Shown: piece after piece, positions 8,367 to 17,448 of the stretch | Numbering within the stretch: position 1 is the stretch's first letter | How the letters are laid out: each line of letters begins with the position of its first letter | Assembly (NCBI GenBank): GCA_963826055.1 | Contig: CAWGVO010000010.1 | Span: forward strand, 1-64,000 | Origin: JBBDMC01 sp963826055 | GTDB lineage: Bacteria; Pseudomonadota; Alphaproteobacteria; Rhizobiales; Kaistiaceae | DNA: 64,000 nucleotides | Reading direction: 5' to 3' | Notes under the pieces: generated by a model | Databases searched by the model: none | What the model was told of the DNA's origin: nothing | What the model saw: the letters and a program-made list of their open reading frames with translations, nothing else | Translations under genes and position numbers: made by a program

Positions 8367-9040
8367 CGGCGGCCCCGAGCAAGACGACAGCGTCGACGCC
8401 ACGGAAGCTCACGCGGGCGACGGTCGAGGAAATCTTCCGCCGTTTCGCCGCCCGCGAGCCCGAGCCCAGGGGCGAGCTCCAGTACACAAGCCCGTTCACG
8501 CTGCTGGTCGCGGTGGTGCTGTCGGCGCAGGCGACCGACGCCGGGGTCAACAAGGCGACGCCGGCGCTTTTCGCCAGGGCAGACACGCCGGAAAAGATGA
8601 TCGCGCTCGGCCTGCCGGCGATCACGGACCTCATCCGCACCATCGGCCTCTTCCGCACCAAGGCGAAAAACCTGGTGGCGCTGTCGGAGAGGCTCGTCGC
8701 TGCGTACGGCGGCAAGGTGCCGCGCACGCGCGAAGAACTGGAGACGCTGCCGGGCGTCGGGCGCAAGACCGCCAACGTGGTGCTCAACATCGCCTTCGGC
8801 GAGCCGACGATGGCGGTCGATACCCACATCTTCCGCGTCGCCAACCGCACGGGCATCGCGCCCGGTCGTGATCCGATGGAAGTGGAGCGGGGGCTGGAGA
8901 AAGTCGTCCCCGACCTCTACAAGCGGCACGCCCACCACTGGCTGATCCTGCATGGCCGGTACGTCTGCAAGGCACGCAAGCCCGATTGCGCGCGCTGCCT
9001 GATTGCCGACCTCTGCCGCTGGCCCGGCAAGACCATCTGA
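8363..9040 (+). CDS. nth: Endonuclease III
   Basis: DNA glycosylase/AP lyase removing oxidised pyrimidines in base excision repair. The 225-residue product has the helix-hairpin-helix LPGVGRKTANVV with the catalytic lysine, the catalytic aspartate in AVDTHIFRV, and the C-terminal 4Fe-4S ligand set C-x6-C-x2-C-x5-C starting at VCKARKPDC. All key residues are present and the length is normal, with a short extra N-terminal tail. It is translationally coupled to the small membrane protein before it. Confidence 0.97.
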   Translation: MTAAPSKTTASTPRKLTRATVEEIFRRFAAREPEPRGELQYTSPFTLLVAVVLSAQATDAGVNKATPALFARADTPEKMIALGLPAITDLIRTIGLFRTKAKNLVALSERLVAAYGGKVPRTREELETLPGVGRKTANVVLNIAFGEPTMAVDTHIFRVANRTGIAPGRDPMEVERGLEKVVPDLYKRHAHHWLILHGRYVCKARKPDCARCLIADLCRWPGKTI

Positions 9041-9057
9041 GAGCGACCCCGGAGATC

Positions 9058-10059
9058 ATGAACAAAACGGAATACGACGTTCTTTGCATCGGCAACGCCA
9101 TCGTCGACGTGATGGCACGCACCGAGGACGATTTCCTCGTCCACCACGGCCTCGCCAAGGGCACCATGCACCTGATCGACGCGGAGCGGGCCGAGGCGCT
9201 TTACGCGGCCATGGGTCCGGCGATCGAGGCATCGGGCGGCTCGAACGGCAACTGCGCCGTCGGCGTCGCCTCGCTCGGCGGGCGCGCCGCCTTCATCGGC
9301 AAGGTCGCCGACGACACGCTCGGCCGCTTCTACCGCCACGACATGCGGAACGCCGGCGTCCACTTCGCCACCAGGCCGCTCATCGACGGCGCGCCGACCG
9401 CGCGCTCGATGATCATGATAACGCCGGACGGCGAGCGCACCATGAACACCTACCTCGGTGCCTGCCAGGCGCTCGGCCCCGACGACATCGACAAGGCGGT
9501 CGTCTCCGCCGCGGAGATCACCTACCTGGAAGGCTACCTGTGGGACCCGCCCGAGGCCAAGAAGGCCTTCCGCCGCGCCGCCGAGATCGCCCACGCGGCG
9601 GGGCGCAAGGTGTCGCTCACCCTTTCCGATCCGTTCTGCGTCGACCGCTTCCGCGCCGAGTTCCTGGATCTCATCAGGAGCGGCACGGTCGACATCCTCC
9701 TCGCCAACGACTCGGAACTGCGCTCGCTCTACGAGACCGGCGGCCGCGACACCGCGGTCAGGGCGCTCGGCGCCGACTGCAAGCTCGCCGCTGTCACCAT
9801 CGGCGCCGAGGGAGCGATCGTCGTCAGCGGCGGCGAGGTGATCACGGTGCCGGCGACCCCGGTTGAGGCAATCCTCGACCTCACCGGTGCCGGCGACCTC
9901 TTCGCCGCCGGCTTCCTCTTCGGCGTGGCGCGGGAGATGGAGCTCAGCGACGCGGCCCGTCTCGGTTCGATCGCGGCGGGTGAGGTGATCGGCCACATCG
10001 GGCCGCGGCCGGCGGTGTCTCTCGCCGACCTTGCCCGTCAGGCGGGTTTCGCGCTCTAG
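9058..10059 (+). CDS. PfkB-family carbohydrate kinase, adenosine kinase-like
   Basis: A 333-residue ribokinase-fold enzyme. The N-terminal CIGNAIVDVMA and the GGSNGNCAVGVASLGG glycine-rich segment shape the nucleoside/sugar pocket. The C-terminal DLTGAGDLFAAGFL motif near residue 280 carries the catalytic aspartate and anion hole. The sequence style matches the alphaproteobacterial adenosine kinase group, which makes AMP from adenosine, but other PfkB substrates cannot be excluded. The ATG at 9058 has a GGAG just before it. The gene lies 17 bases after nth and converges on secB with a nine-base gap containing a hairpin. Confidence 0.87.
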   Translation: MNKTEYDVLCIGNAIVDVMARTEDDFLVHHGLAKGTMHLIDAERAEALYAAMGPAIEASGGSNGNCAVGVASLGGRAAFIGKVADDTLGRFYRHDMRNAGVHFATRPLIDGAPTARSMIMITPDGERTMNTYLGACQALGPDDIDKAVVSAAEITYLEGYLWDPPEAKKAFRRAAEIAHAAGRKVSLTLSDPFCVDRFRAEFLDLIRSGTVDILLANDSELRSLYETGGRDTAVRALGADCKLAAVTIGAEGAIVVSGGEVITVPATPVEAILDLTGAGDLFAAGFLFGVAREMELSDAARLGSIAAGEVIGHIGPRPAVSLADLARQAGFAL

Positions 10060-10068
10060 CGCAAAACC
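10045..10068. terminator. Near-perfect palindrome between adenosine kinase-like gene and secB
   Basis: GGTTT-C-GCGCT-CT-AGCGC-A-AAACC forms a stem of ten pairs with one mismatch. It covers the stop codon of the kinase gene and ends at the secB stop. Symmetry and the convergent layout fit a two-way terminator with A/T tails on both strands. Confidence 0.5.
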
Positions 10069-10569
10069 TCAGGCGTTGGGCGTGGTCGGCTGCTGGCCCG
10101 CCTGCCCCTGCTGTTCGGCCATGCGCTGGCGGTAGAGCGAGACGAAATCGACGGGGTCGATCAGCAGCGGCGGAAAACCGCCGTTGCGGGTGGCGTCGGC
10201 GATCACCTGGCGGGCGAACGGGAACAACAGCCGCGGGCATTCGATCAATGTCAGGGGGGCGACGTCCTGCGGCGGGATGTTGATCATCCGGAAGAGGCCG
10301 CCGTACACGAGTTCCGTCGCGAACAGCACCTCGTCGCCATCGGTGGCGCGGGCCTCGATCTTCAGCTCCACCTCGATCTCGTTGTTGCCGTACTGGTTGG
10401 GCTGGACACCGATCGAGACGTTGATCGAGGGGGGCGTGGAACGGGGCTTGAGCGCCCCCGGCGCGCCGGGGTTCTCGAACGAGAAATCCTTGACGTATTG
10501 CGCGATGACGCCGAGGTTGGGTTGATTGCCGGCGCCGGCCGCCTGACCATCGTTGCTCACATCCGCCAT
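10069..10569 (-). CDS. secB: Protein-export chaperone SecB
   Basis: Tetrameric cytosolic chaperone that keeps preproteins unfolded and hands them to SecA. The 166-residue product has the core features of the family: FSFENPGAP near residue 30, the IGVQPN and EVELKIEARA strands, CPRLLFPFARQVIADATRNGGFPPLLIDPVDF near 110-140, and a Gln-rich tail. ATG 10569 was chosen because a GAGGAG ribosome site precedes it by about seven bases; the longer frame upstream lacks support. In many Rhizobiales secB sits beside dnaQ-coaE, but here those genes are 32 kb away. It is divergent from the Tim44-domain gene. Confidence 0.95.
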   Translation of the reverse strand: MADVSNDGQAAGAGNQPNLGVIAQYVKDFSFENPGAPGALKPRSTPPSINVSIGVQPNQYGNNEIEVELKIEARATDGDEVLFATELVYGGLFRMINIPPQDVAPLTLIECPRLLFPFARQVIADATRNGGFPPLLIDPVDFVSLYRQRMAEQQGQAGQQPTTPNA

Positions 10570-10685
10570 GATCGCTCCTCGAAAGGTGAAAACCGGCCCG
10601 TGCCGGCGCTGCAATGGCGTCGCACCGGGGCGGGGCTGGGCTAACATGGGCGGCCGGGGGAGACAAGCAAAACGGCCCTTCTGCC

Positions 10686-10713
10686 TTGACCGGCTGGCAT
10701 CCGGGCTTAACGT
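10686..10713 (+). promoter_or_regulatory. Candidate promoter for the Tim44-mltA-smr operon
   Basis: TTGACC at 10686-10691 and TAACGT at 10708-10713 are separated by 16 bases, about 80 bases before the Tim44-domain gene. The -35 is close to consensus but the -10 is weak. It lies in the 222-base divergent gap between secB and the Tim44-domain gene. Confidence 0.4.
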
Positions 10714-10791
10714 TGCCTACATGGTAGACATCGCTTTCGCCGCGCTTTTCGGGCACAGTGACGGGAACCCCGCGTCAGGACGCCGCTCAAG

Positions 10792-11508
10792 ATGACTGGC
10801 TTCATCGATATCTACACCATCATTTTCCTGGCGATCGCGGTCATCATCTTCCTCAGGCTGCGGAACGTGCTCGGCCGCCGGACGGGCAGCGAACGCCCGC
10901 CGTTCGACCCCTATTCGCGGCGCGAGGCGCAGCCGGGCGCGGCCGGCGACAAGGTCATCGACCTGCCGCGGCGGCCGGCCGGGCGCGACACGCCGGCGCA
11001 CGACATCGAGCCGGCGGCGGCGGAGAGCATCAAGGTGATCGCGCCGGCAGGCTCGACGCTGCACGAGGCGCTGAAGGCCGTTGCCGCCGCTGACCGCACC
11101 TTCGACCCCAAGGCGTTCCTCGACGGCGCCCGGCGCGCGTACGAGATGATCGTCACCGCCTTCGCCGAGGGTGACCGCAAGACGCTGAAGCAGCTTCTCA
11201 ACCGTGAAGTGTTCGACGGCTTCGTCGCCGCCATCGATGAGCGCGAGAAGCAGGGCCAGACGATCGAGTTCAAGTTCGTCGGCATCGACCGCGCCGAATT
11301 CACCGCGGCGAGCGTCAAGGGCGGCACAGTGCAGGTCACGGTCCGCTTCCTGTCGAAACTGATCTCGGCGACGCACGACAAGGACGGCGAGGTCGTCGAC
11401 GGCGACCCGGTGCACGTCGGCGACGTCACCGACATCTGGACGTTCGCGCGCGAGACCGCATCGCGCGATCCCAACTGGAAGCTGGTGGCGACCGAATCGG
11501 TCGATTGA
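10792..11508 (+). CDS. Tim44/TimA-domain membrane-anchored protein
   Basis: A 238-residue protein with one N-terminal membrane helix (residues 5-21, IDIYTIIFLAIAVIIFLRL), a charged proline-rich linker (about 30-95) and a C-terminal Tim44-like domain that begins near FDPKAFLDGARRAYEMIV. Homologues in alphaproteobacteria are the bacterial relatives of the mitochondrial import motor subunit Tim44, and binding to membranes or translocating proteins is proposed. The neighbouring secB fits a theme of protein export. mltA overlaps its end, so the two are probably an operon together with smr. Confidence 0.87.
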   Translation: MTGFIDIYTIIFLAIAVIIFLRLRNVLGRRTGSERPPFDPYSRREAQPGAAGDKVIDLPRRPAGRDTPAHDIEPAAAESIKVIAPAGSTLHEALKAVAAADRTFDPKAFLDGARRAYEMIVTAFAEGDRKTLKQLLNREVFDGFVAAIDEREKQGQTIEFKFVGIDRAEFTAASVKGGTVQVTVRFLSKLISATHDKDGEVVDGDPVHVGDVTDIWTFARETASRDPNWKLVATESVD

Positions 11509-12608
11509 GGCGGCCGGTGCCCGCGCCCACGATCGCATCGGCGACGGCTGCCGGCGACGCCCGCCTCCTCCCCCTCTCCTTCGACGATCTCCCCGGCTGG
11601 CGGGGCGACGACCTTGCCGCCGCCTTCGCCGCCTTTCGCCGCGGCGCCGACGTGCTCGGCGAACACCCGCCGAAGGCGCGCGCGCTCGGCATCGACGCGG
11701 CGGCGCTCGCCGAATGCGTGAGGCAGGCGCAAGCGACCGCGACGACGGCGCGGCACTTCTTCGAAGACTCGTTCCGGCCCTTCGAAGTCAGCGTGCCCGC
11801 GCATTTCACCGGCTATTACGAGCCTGAAGTGGCGGGCTCGTTGACGCCGACACCCCGCTTCACCGTGCCGCTCTATCGTCAGCCGGACGATCTGGTGGAG
11901 ATCGGCGCCGGCGAGCATCCGGCCGGGCTCGATGCGTCCTTCCGCTTCGCCCGCAGGACCGCACAGGGCCTGTCGGAATACGCCGACCGCGGGGCGATCA
12001 TGGCGGGAGCGCTCGCGGGGCGCGGACTGGAGCTCGTCTACCTCGCCGACCCGGTCGACGCCTTCTTCATCCAGGTGCAGGGGGCGGCGCGCATCCGCCT
12101 CGATGGCGGGCGGGTGATGCGGGTCACCTACGCCGCCAAAACCGGGCATCCGTATACGCCGATCGGCCGGGTGCTGATCGAAATGGGCGCGCTCGCCAGG
12201 GGCGGCGTCACCATGCAGACCATCCGCGCCTGGCTCGCCGCCCATCCGGACAAGGCGGCGGCGGTGATGGCAAGGAACCGCTCCTTCGTGTTCTTCCGCG
12301 AGGCGCCGGTCGACAACCCGGCGCTCGGACCGATCGCGGCGGCGAAGGTGCCGCTGACCACCGGACGGAGCCTCGCCGTCGACCGCACGCTCCACGCCTT
12401 CCACACGCCGGTGTGGGTCGAGACGACGCTGCCCGACGGCCGGCCGTGGCAGCGGCTGACGATCGCGCAGGACACCGGTTCGGCCATCGTCGGGCCGGCG
12501 CGGGGTGACATCTTCTTCGGCTCCGGCGAGGAGGCCGGCGAAGTGGCGGGCGCGATGAATGCCGGCGGTCGCTTCGTCATCCTGGCGCCGAGGGAACGCG
12601 CGCCATGA
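11505..12608 (+). CDS. mltA: Membrane-bound lytic murein transglycosylase A
   Basis: Cleaves the MurNAc-GlcNAc bond of peptidoglycan to form 1,6-anhydromuropeptides. The product of about 367 residues has the MltA domain (HFTGYYEPEV near residue 103, IQVQGAARIRL near 190) and the C-terminal 3D domain with the aspartate-bearing IAQDTGSAIVGPARGDIFFG motif. No clear signal peptide or lipobox is seen in this reading, so the true N-terminus is uncertain: the TTG at 11505 overlaps the previous stop, while GTG 11517 has a GAGG six bases before it. It overlaps smr by four bases. Confidence 0.92.
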   Translation: MRRPVPAPTIASATAAGDARLLPLSFDDLPGWRGDDLAAAFAAFRRGADVLGEHPPKARALGIDAAALAECVRQAQATATTARHFFEDSFRPFEVSVPAHFTGYYEPEVAGSLTPTPRFTVPLYRQPDDLVEIGAGEHPAGLDASFRFARRTAQGLSEYADRGAIMAGALAGRGLELVYLADPVDAFFIQVQGAARIRLDGGRVMRVTYAAKTGHPYTPIGRVLIEMGALARGGVTMQTIRAWLAAHPDKAAAVMARNRSFVFFREAPVDNPALGPIAAAKVPLTTGRSLAVDRTLHAFHTPVWVETTLPDGRPWQRLTIAQDTGSAIVGPARGDIFFGSGEEAGEVAGAMNAGGRFVILAPRERAP

Positions 12609-13165
12609 GCCCGGGCCGCAAGGGGGCGCCCACCCCCGACGAATTGAGGCTGTGGCGCCAGGTGACGGAGTCGATCGCCCCGCTCGGACGGCGGCCGCCC
12701 GCCGTCGAGGCGAGCGAAGAAGAGCCGGAGAAGAAGCCGCCGAAGGCGCCGCCGCGAACCGTCCGCGCTCCGTCCAAGCCGCCGACAGCGGCACGGCAGC
12801 CACCGGCGCTCAGCCCGATCGACCGGCGCACGGCGAGCCGCCTCACCCGCGGCACGGTGACGATCGACGCCCGCATCGACCTGCACGGCATGACCCAGGC
12901 GGCGGCCCACGGCCGGCTCGCCCGTTTCCTCGCCGCGGCGCAGGCGGACGGCGCCCGCATGGCGCTGGTGGTTACCGGCAAGGGCCGGCCGGCGAGCGAG
13001 GCCGCCGACGGCGACAGGGAGCGCGGCGTGTTGCGCCGGGTGGTACCGATGTGGCTCGCCTCGGCCGAGATGAGGCCGTTCGTGGTCGGCTTCGGCGAGG
13101 CCGGCCCGACCCACGGAGGCGCCGGCGCCCTCTACGTGCGGATCAGGCGGCGGCGCGGCGCCTGA
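12605..13165 (+). CDS. Smr domain protein
   Basis: A 186-residue protein with a charged, proline-rich N-terminal half (about 1-90) and a C-terminal Smr domain, the MutS2/Smr endonuclease-type fold. The domain shows the expected DLHGMTQ, VVTGKG and HGGAGALYVRI motifs. Smr proteins can nick DNA or cleave RNA, and stand-alone ones such as E. coli SmrA/SmrB act on nucleic acids. In Rhizobiales this gene follows mltA and the cellular role is not settled. It is translationally coupled to mltA by an ATGA overlap and converges on the DUF1402 gene. Confidence 0.9.
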   Translation: MSPGRKGAPTPDELRLWRQVTESIAPLGRRPPAVEASEEEPEKKPPKAPPRTVRAPSKPPTAARQPPALSPIDRRTASRLTRGTVTIDARIDLHGMTQAAAHGRLARFLAAAQADGARMALVVTGKGRPASEAADGDRERGVLRRVVPMWLASAEMRPFVVGFGEAGPTHGGAGALYVRIRRRRGA

Positions 13166-13183
13166 CTGCTTCCTGCTTCTCGT

Positions 13184-14167
13184 TCAGAGCAGCTTGCGCA
13201 GCTCGTCCAGGTGGGCGTTGACCAGCCAGCCGTAGTAGTTCTCGCGCGGGTAGAGCACGAACGGGATCCCGACCAGCCGGCGGACGCTGTTCTCCTCGGC
13301 CAGCGCCCGGGCGCGGGCGACGCTGCCGCCGGTGTTGTAGAGCGTTGCGGTGATGCCCGGGTTGTCCGAGATGTCGAAGCCCGCGACCGAGCGGTAGGTG
13401 TCGATGTCGTGGCGGATAACCGCCGCCATGTAGTGCAGCGACTTGTCGGGGTCCATCACCGCTTCGTAAACCTTCGGCGCCCGGTTCATGTCGAGCAGCG
13501 GCAGGCCGCTTACGGCGTGAACCCTGTCCGTAACCATGAGCGCCACGAGCGGGCTGAGCTGCCCGAGGCCGAAGGTCTGGCCGGCGAAGAACGGCTGGAA
13601 GAACACCCGCTCGAAACGGTCGTCGGGGTAGTTGACGCCGTCGACGGTGCGGCCGCGAAAGGCCGACTGCCAGACGTCTTCGCGGCAGGACCACAGGTCG
13701 TAGTCGTCCTTGGCCGATGCGCAATGCGCGAACTGCGGTCGCGCCAGAAACGACTCCAGCGGCTCGCGGCCGTAGCCGAACCTGATGTCGAGGTTCACGT
13801 ACGCCAGCGCCTTGACGTAATACGTCTGCAGGCTGTCGAGGATGTCGACGTTGTACGTGTGCTCGCCGACGAGCGCGCCGACGATATGGATGGGGTCGAT
13901 GTGATAGAGCGCAGCGACCTGCTTGATCTTGTCGATGAGCTTCCGGTCGTTGGCGAGGCTCTCGTAGACCTGGCGATATTTCTTTTCGAACGTCCCGCCG
14001 GTCTGCTCGGTGCGCACGATCGAGCTCACCGAGATCGGCGGCTGCTCGGCCGAGCGGTTGCCCGGCGGCACCACGATGACGCCCGCGCTGGCCGGTGCGG
14101 CGATCGCCAGAAACATGAGCGCCGGCACCACGGGCAACACGCGAAGCAGCAGGCACAGGCGAAGCAT
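13184..14167 (-). CDS. DUF1402 family secreted protein
   Basis: A 327-residue protein with an N-terminal signal peptide (MLRLCLLLRVLPVVPALMF, cleavage expected after APASA), so it is probably periplasmic. The mature part matches the Rhizobiales family DUF1402, with DPIHIVGALVGEHTYN and GQTFGLGQLSPL segments reminiscent of lysozyme-like transglycosylase folds (a glutamate followed by a GLGQL motif). A peptidoglycan-related role is therefore an inference. Start 14167 is favoured because the signal peptide begins there; longer upstream reading adds only Arg/Pro-rich residues. Confidence 0.82.
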   Translation of the reverse strand: MLRLCLLLRVLPVVPALMFLAIAAPASAGVIVVPPGNRSAEQPPISVSSIVRTEQTGGTFEKKYRQVYESLANDRKLIDKIKQVAALYHIDPIHIVGALVGEHTYNVDILDSLQTYYVKALAYVNLDIRFGYGREPLESFLARPQFAHCASAKDDYDLWSCREDVWQSAFRGRTVDGVNYPDDRFERVFFQPFFAGQTFGLGQLSPLVALMVTDRVHAVSGLPLLDMNRAPKVYEAVMDPDKSLHYMAAVIRHDIDTYRSVAGFDISDNPGITATLYNTGGSVARARALAEENSVRRLVGIPFVLYPRENYYGWLVNAHLDELRKLL

Positions 14168-14269
14168 CAGGCGGGAACCGTGGCATGCGCGCGGCCTCGG
14201 CGGGCCACCGGACGCCGATTCTAGCACCGGTCGGCGGCGGGGCATAAGCCGCGCCGCCGACCCCAATCG

Positions 14270-15577
14270 TCACAGGATGAAGCGTGACAGGTCGGCGTTG
14301 CGGGCGAGGTCGCCGATGTGGTCCTCGACGTATTTGGCGTCGATCCTGACCGTTTCACCGTTCATGTCGGCGGCGGTGAAGGAGACCTGGTCGAGAACGC
14401 GCTCCATGACCGTCTGCAGCCGGCGGGCGCCGATGTTCTCGACGCTGGCGTTGATGGCGACGGCGAACGAGGCGATCTGGTCGATGGCGTCGTCGGTGAT
14501 CTCGAGCTTCAGCCCTTCCGTCTCCATCAGCGCCACGTACTGCTTGATCAAACTCGCCTCGGTCTCGGTGAGGATGCGGACGAAGTCCTCCTTGCTGAGC
14601 GCGCTCAGTTCGACGCGGATCGGCAGGCGGCCCTGCAACTCGGGCAGAAGGTCCGACGGCTTCGACACGTGGAAGGCGCCGGAGGCGATGAACAGGACGT
14701 GGTCGGTCTTCACCGGCCCGTACTTGGTCGCCACCGTGGTGCCCTCGATCAGCGGCAAGAGGTCACGCTGGACGCCCTCTCGGCTGACGTCGGCGCCGTA
14801 GCGGCCCTCGCGGGCGCAGATCTTGTCGATCTCGTCGAGGAAGACGATGCCGTCGTTCTCCGCCGCCGTTATCGCCTCCTGGGTGACCTCGTCGTTGTCG
14901 AGCAGCTTGTCGGACTCCTCGTTGACCAGCAGGTCGTGGGAATCGCCGACGGTGATGCGGCGCGTCTTGGTGCGGCCGCCGAAGGCCTTGCCGAGCATCT
15001 CGCCGATGTTCATGACGCCGACGCTTGCGCCGGGCATCCCCGGGATATCGAATTGCGGCATGCCGCCCGAGGTGTCGCGCACCTCGACCTCGATCTCCTT
15101 GTCGTTGAGCTCGCCGGCGCGCAGGCGGCGGCGGAACGATTCGCGCGTCGTCGGGCTCGCCGCCGGCCCGACGAGGGCGGTCAGCACGCGCTCCTCCGCG
15201 GATAGCTCGGCCTTGGCGGCAACCTCCTTGCGGCGGCGTTCGCGCACCAGGCCGATACCGACCTCGACAAGGTCGCGGATGATCTGCTCGACGTCGCGGC
15301 CGACGTAACCGACCTCGGTGAACTTGGTCGCCTCGACCTTGATGAAGGGCGCGCCGGCGAGCTTGGCGAGGCGCCGCGATATCTCGGTCTTGCCGACACC
15401 GGTCGGGCCGATCATCAGGATGTTCTTGGGCAGCACCTCCTCGCGCATGGCGCCGGTCAGCTGCTGGCGGCGCCACCGGTTGCGCAGCGCGATGGCGACG
15501 GCGCGCTTGGCGTCACCCTGGCCGATGATGAAGCGATCGAGCTCGGAGACGATCTCGCGGGGAGAGAATGTGGTCAT
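14270..15577 (-). CDS. hslU: ATP-dependent protease ATPase subunit HslU
   Basis: AAA+ unfoldase that feeds substrates into the HslV peptidase. The 435-residue product has the Walker A IGPTGVGKTEI near residue 58, Walker B VFLDEIDKIC near 245, the substrate-gripping insertion (I domain) between them, and the conserved C-terminal tail ending DLSRFIL that docks into HslV. It is transcribed just after hslV with 13 bases between them, one operon. Confidence 0.98.
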   Translation of the reverse strand: MTTFSPREIVSELDRFIIGQGDAKRAVAIALRNRWRRQQLTGAMREEVLPKNILMIGPTGVGKTEISRRLAKLAGAPFIKVEATKFTEVGYVGRDVEQIIRDLVEVGIGLVRERRRKEVAAKAELSAEERVLTALVGPAASPTTRESFRRRLRAGELNDKEIEVEVRDTSGGMPQFDIPGMPGASVGVMNIGEMLGKAFGGRTKTRRITVGDSHDLLVNEESDKLLDNDEVTQEAITAAENDGIVFLDEIDKICAREGRYGADVSREGVQRDLLPLIEGTTVATKYGPVKTDHVLFIASGAFHVSKPSDLLPELQGRLPIRVELSALSKEDFVRILTETEASLIKQYVALMETEGLKLEITDDAIDQIASFAVAINASVENIGARRLQTVMERVLDQVSFTAADMNGETVRIDAKYVEDHIGDLARNADLSRFIL

Positions 15578-15590
15578 GTGGCATTCAAAC

Positions 15591-16148
15591 TCAGACGGCC
15601 GAGTCGAGCGACTCGATGGTGACGTTGGTGTTGGTGAAGACGCAGATGTCGGCGGCGATCGCCATGGCCTTGCGGGCGATCTGTTCGGCCGACTGGTCGG
15701 TGTCGATCAGGGCGCGGGCGGCGGCGAGGGCATAGTTGCCTCCGGAGCCGATGCCCGCAACGCCGCCATCCGGCTCCAGCACGTCGCCGTTGCCGGTGAG
15801 CACAAGGCTGGTGGATTTGTCGGCGACCAGCATCATCGCCTCGAGGCGGCGCAGGTAGCGGTCCGTGCGCCAGTCCTTGGCGAGCTCGACGCAGGCGCGG
15901 GTCAACTGGCCGGGGTACTGCTCGAGCTTGGCCTCCAGCCGCTCGAACAGCGTGAAGGCGTCCGCGGTGGCGCCGGCGAAGCCGGCAATCACGCCGCCCT
16001 TGCCGAGCGGGCGGACCTTCTTGGCATTGTGCTTCATCACCGTCTGGCCGACGGAGACCTGCCCGTCGCCGGCGATGACGACCTTGCCGCCCTTGCGCAC
16101 GGTGAGGATGGTGGTGCCGTGCCAGGGCTGAGACGCGGTATCGGACAT
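15591..16148 (-). CDS. hslV: ATP-dependent protease peptidase subunit HslV
   Basis: Proteasome beta-like threonine peptidase. The 185-residue product reads MSDTASQPWHGTTILTVRKG, so removal of the short propeptide exposes the catalytic threonine of HG-TTIL. GDGQVSVGQTV and the GSGGNYALAAARAL segment are also typical. ATG 16148 is chosen because AAGGAAG precedes it by five bases; an in-frame ATG upstream adds only an Arg/Pro-rich stretch. It is the first gene of the hslVU operon, divergent from hisB. Confidence 0.97.
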   Translation of the reverse strand: MSDTASQPWHGTTILTVRKGGKVVIAGDGQVSVGQTVMKHNAKKVRPLGKGGVIAGFAGATADAFTLFERLEAKLEQYPGQLTRACVELAKDWRTDRYLRRLEAMMLVADKSTSLVLTGNGDVLEPDGGVAGIGSGGNYALAAARALIDTDQSAEQIARKAMAIAADICVFTNTNVTIESLDSAV

Positions 16149-16242
16149 AGGCTTCCTTTCCGGCGGACCGGCGCGGCCTCGTCCAGGCACCGCAAGCCGA
16201 TCCCCAAATGCCGGGCGGCAACCGCGCCGGCCGGCAGGCCCC

Positions 16243-16271
16243 TATGTAAGGCTCTGCCGGAGGTATGCAAA
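16243..16271 (-). promoter_or_regulatory. Candidate hslVU promoter
   Basis: On the minus strand TTTGCA (16266-16271) and TACATA (16243-16248) are 17 bases apart, about 95 bases ahead of hslV. The -10 TACATA is good and the -35 imperfect. Because hslVU is a heat-shock operon an RpoH-type promoter might be expected, but this one does not show a clean CTTGAA element. Confidence 0.35.
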
Positions 16272-16344
16272 CGCCCGTGGCCGCACCGATGTGGCAATCG
16301 CGGGACCCGCCTGATAAAAGGCGCCGGCAATCAGGAACCCGCCC

Positions 16345-16932
16345 ATGCGCACGGCAACCGTCAAGCGCAAGACCAAGGAAACCGACATCACCGTGACCGT
16401 CGACCTCGACGGCACGGGCAAGGGGCGAATCGCCACCGGCGTCGGCTTCTTCGACCACATGCTGGAGCAGGTCGCCCGCCACAGCCTGATCGACATCACG
16501 ATCAGCGCCAAAGGCGATCTCCACATCGACCAGCACCACACGGTCGAGGACGTCGGCATCGCGCTCGGGCTGGCGCTGAAGGAAGCGCTCGGCGACATGA
16601 AGGGCATCACCCGCTACGCCGACGTGCACCTGCCGATGGACGAGGCGATGACGCGGGCGGCGATCGACATATCGGGGCGGCCGCACCTGGTGTGGAAGGT
16701 CAAGTTCACGCGCGTGCACATCGGCGAGATGGAGAGCGAGCTGTTCCAGGAGTTCTTCCAGGCGCTGGCGCAAAACGCCGGCGTGACGCTCCATGTCGAG
16801 AACCTTTACGGCCGCAACAACCATCACATCGCCGAAACCTGCTTCAAGGCGCTGGCGCGGGTGCTGAAGGCGGCGGTCGCCATCGACCCGCGGCAGAAGT
16901 CGCGCGTGCCCTCGACCAAGGGCCGGCTCTAG
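16345..16932 (+). CDS. hisB: Imidazoleglycerol-phosphate dehydratase
   Basis: Sixth step of histidine synthesis, dehydrating imidazoleglycerol phosphate. The 195-residue product is the single-function form, without the phosphatase domain of the E. coli fusion. The metal-binding histidine motifs are intact: FFDHMLEQ, DQHHTVEDV and NNHHIAET. It heads a run of histidine genes on the plus strand (hisB, DUF2628, hisH, hisA, hisF, hisE). Confidence 0.97.
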   Translation: MRTATVKRKTKETDITVTVDLDGTGKGRIATGVGFFDHMLEQVARHSLIDITISAKGDLHIDQHHTVEDVGIALGLALKEALGDMKGITRYADVHLPMDEAMTRAAIDISGRPHLVWKVKFTRVHIGEMESELFQEFFQALAQNAGVTLHVENLYGRNNHHIAETCFKALARVLKAAVAIDPRQKSRVPSTKGRL

Positions 16933-16944
16933 GAGCTGACGACG

Positions 16945-17448
16945 ATGCCGCTCTACACCGTGCACGCGCCCCCTACCCTTCCCGGCGACGGCGCGCCCGA
17001 CCCGCTCGCCTACATCTTCGTCAAGGAGGGCTTCTCATGGCCCGCCTTGCTGATCGCCGAGCTGTGGCTCCTCTTCCGCCGCATGTGGATCGTCTTCTTC
17101 GCTTACGTGGCGGTGGCCCTGGTGCTGACCGCTATCAACCGGCAGGTGGGCGGGCCGCTCCCCGGCGTCTTCCTGGTCCTCGCCCATTTCGTCTTCGCCA
17201 TGGAGGGCAACCAGCTCCGGCGCTGGACGCTCCGCCGCCGCGGCTACCGGCTGGTGGACGTGGTCGAGGGCGCCAGCCTCTACGAGGCGGAGCTTCGCTT
17301 CTTCCTCGACTGGCCGGATGAGGCGGCGCCCCGGCCGCCGCCCGCGCCGGAGCCGCCGAAGCCGCTGATCCTCCCGCCGCCGGCCGCACCGTCGGCCGAG
17401 TCGGGCGAGGTGGTCGGCCTCTTCCCGGCGCCCGGAGGCCGGGCATGA
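16945..17448 (+). CDS. DUF2628 family membrane protein in the his operon
   Basis: A 167-residue protein with an N-terminal FVKEGFSWPALL segment typical of DUF2628, two or three hydrophobic helices at about residues 32-65 and 70-85, an EGASLYEAELRFF segment and a proline-rich C-terminal tail. Family function is unknown. Its place between hisB and hisH, with a four-base overlap into hisH, is conserved in Rhizobiales and implies co-expression with histidine synthesis, though nothing in it suggests an enzyme of that pathway. Confidence 0.85.
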   Translation: MPLYTVHAPPTLPGDGAPDPLAYIFVKEGFSWPALLIAELWLLFRRMWIVFFAYVAVALVLTAINRQVGGPLPGVFLVLAHFVFAMEGNQLRRWTLRRRGYRLVDVVEGASLYEAELRFFLDWPDEAAPRPPPAPEPPKPLILPPPAAPSAESGEVVGLFPAPGGRA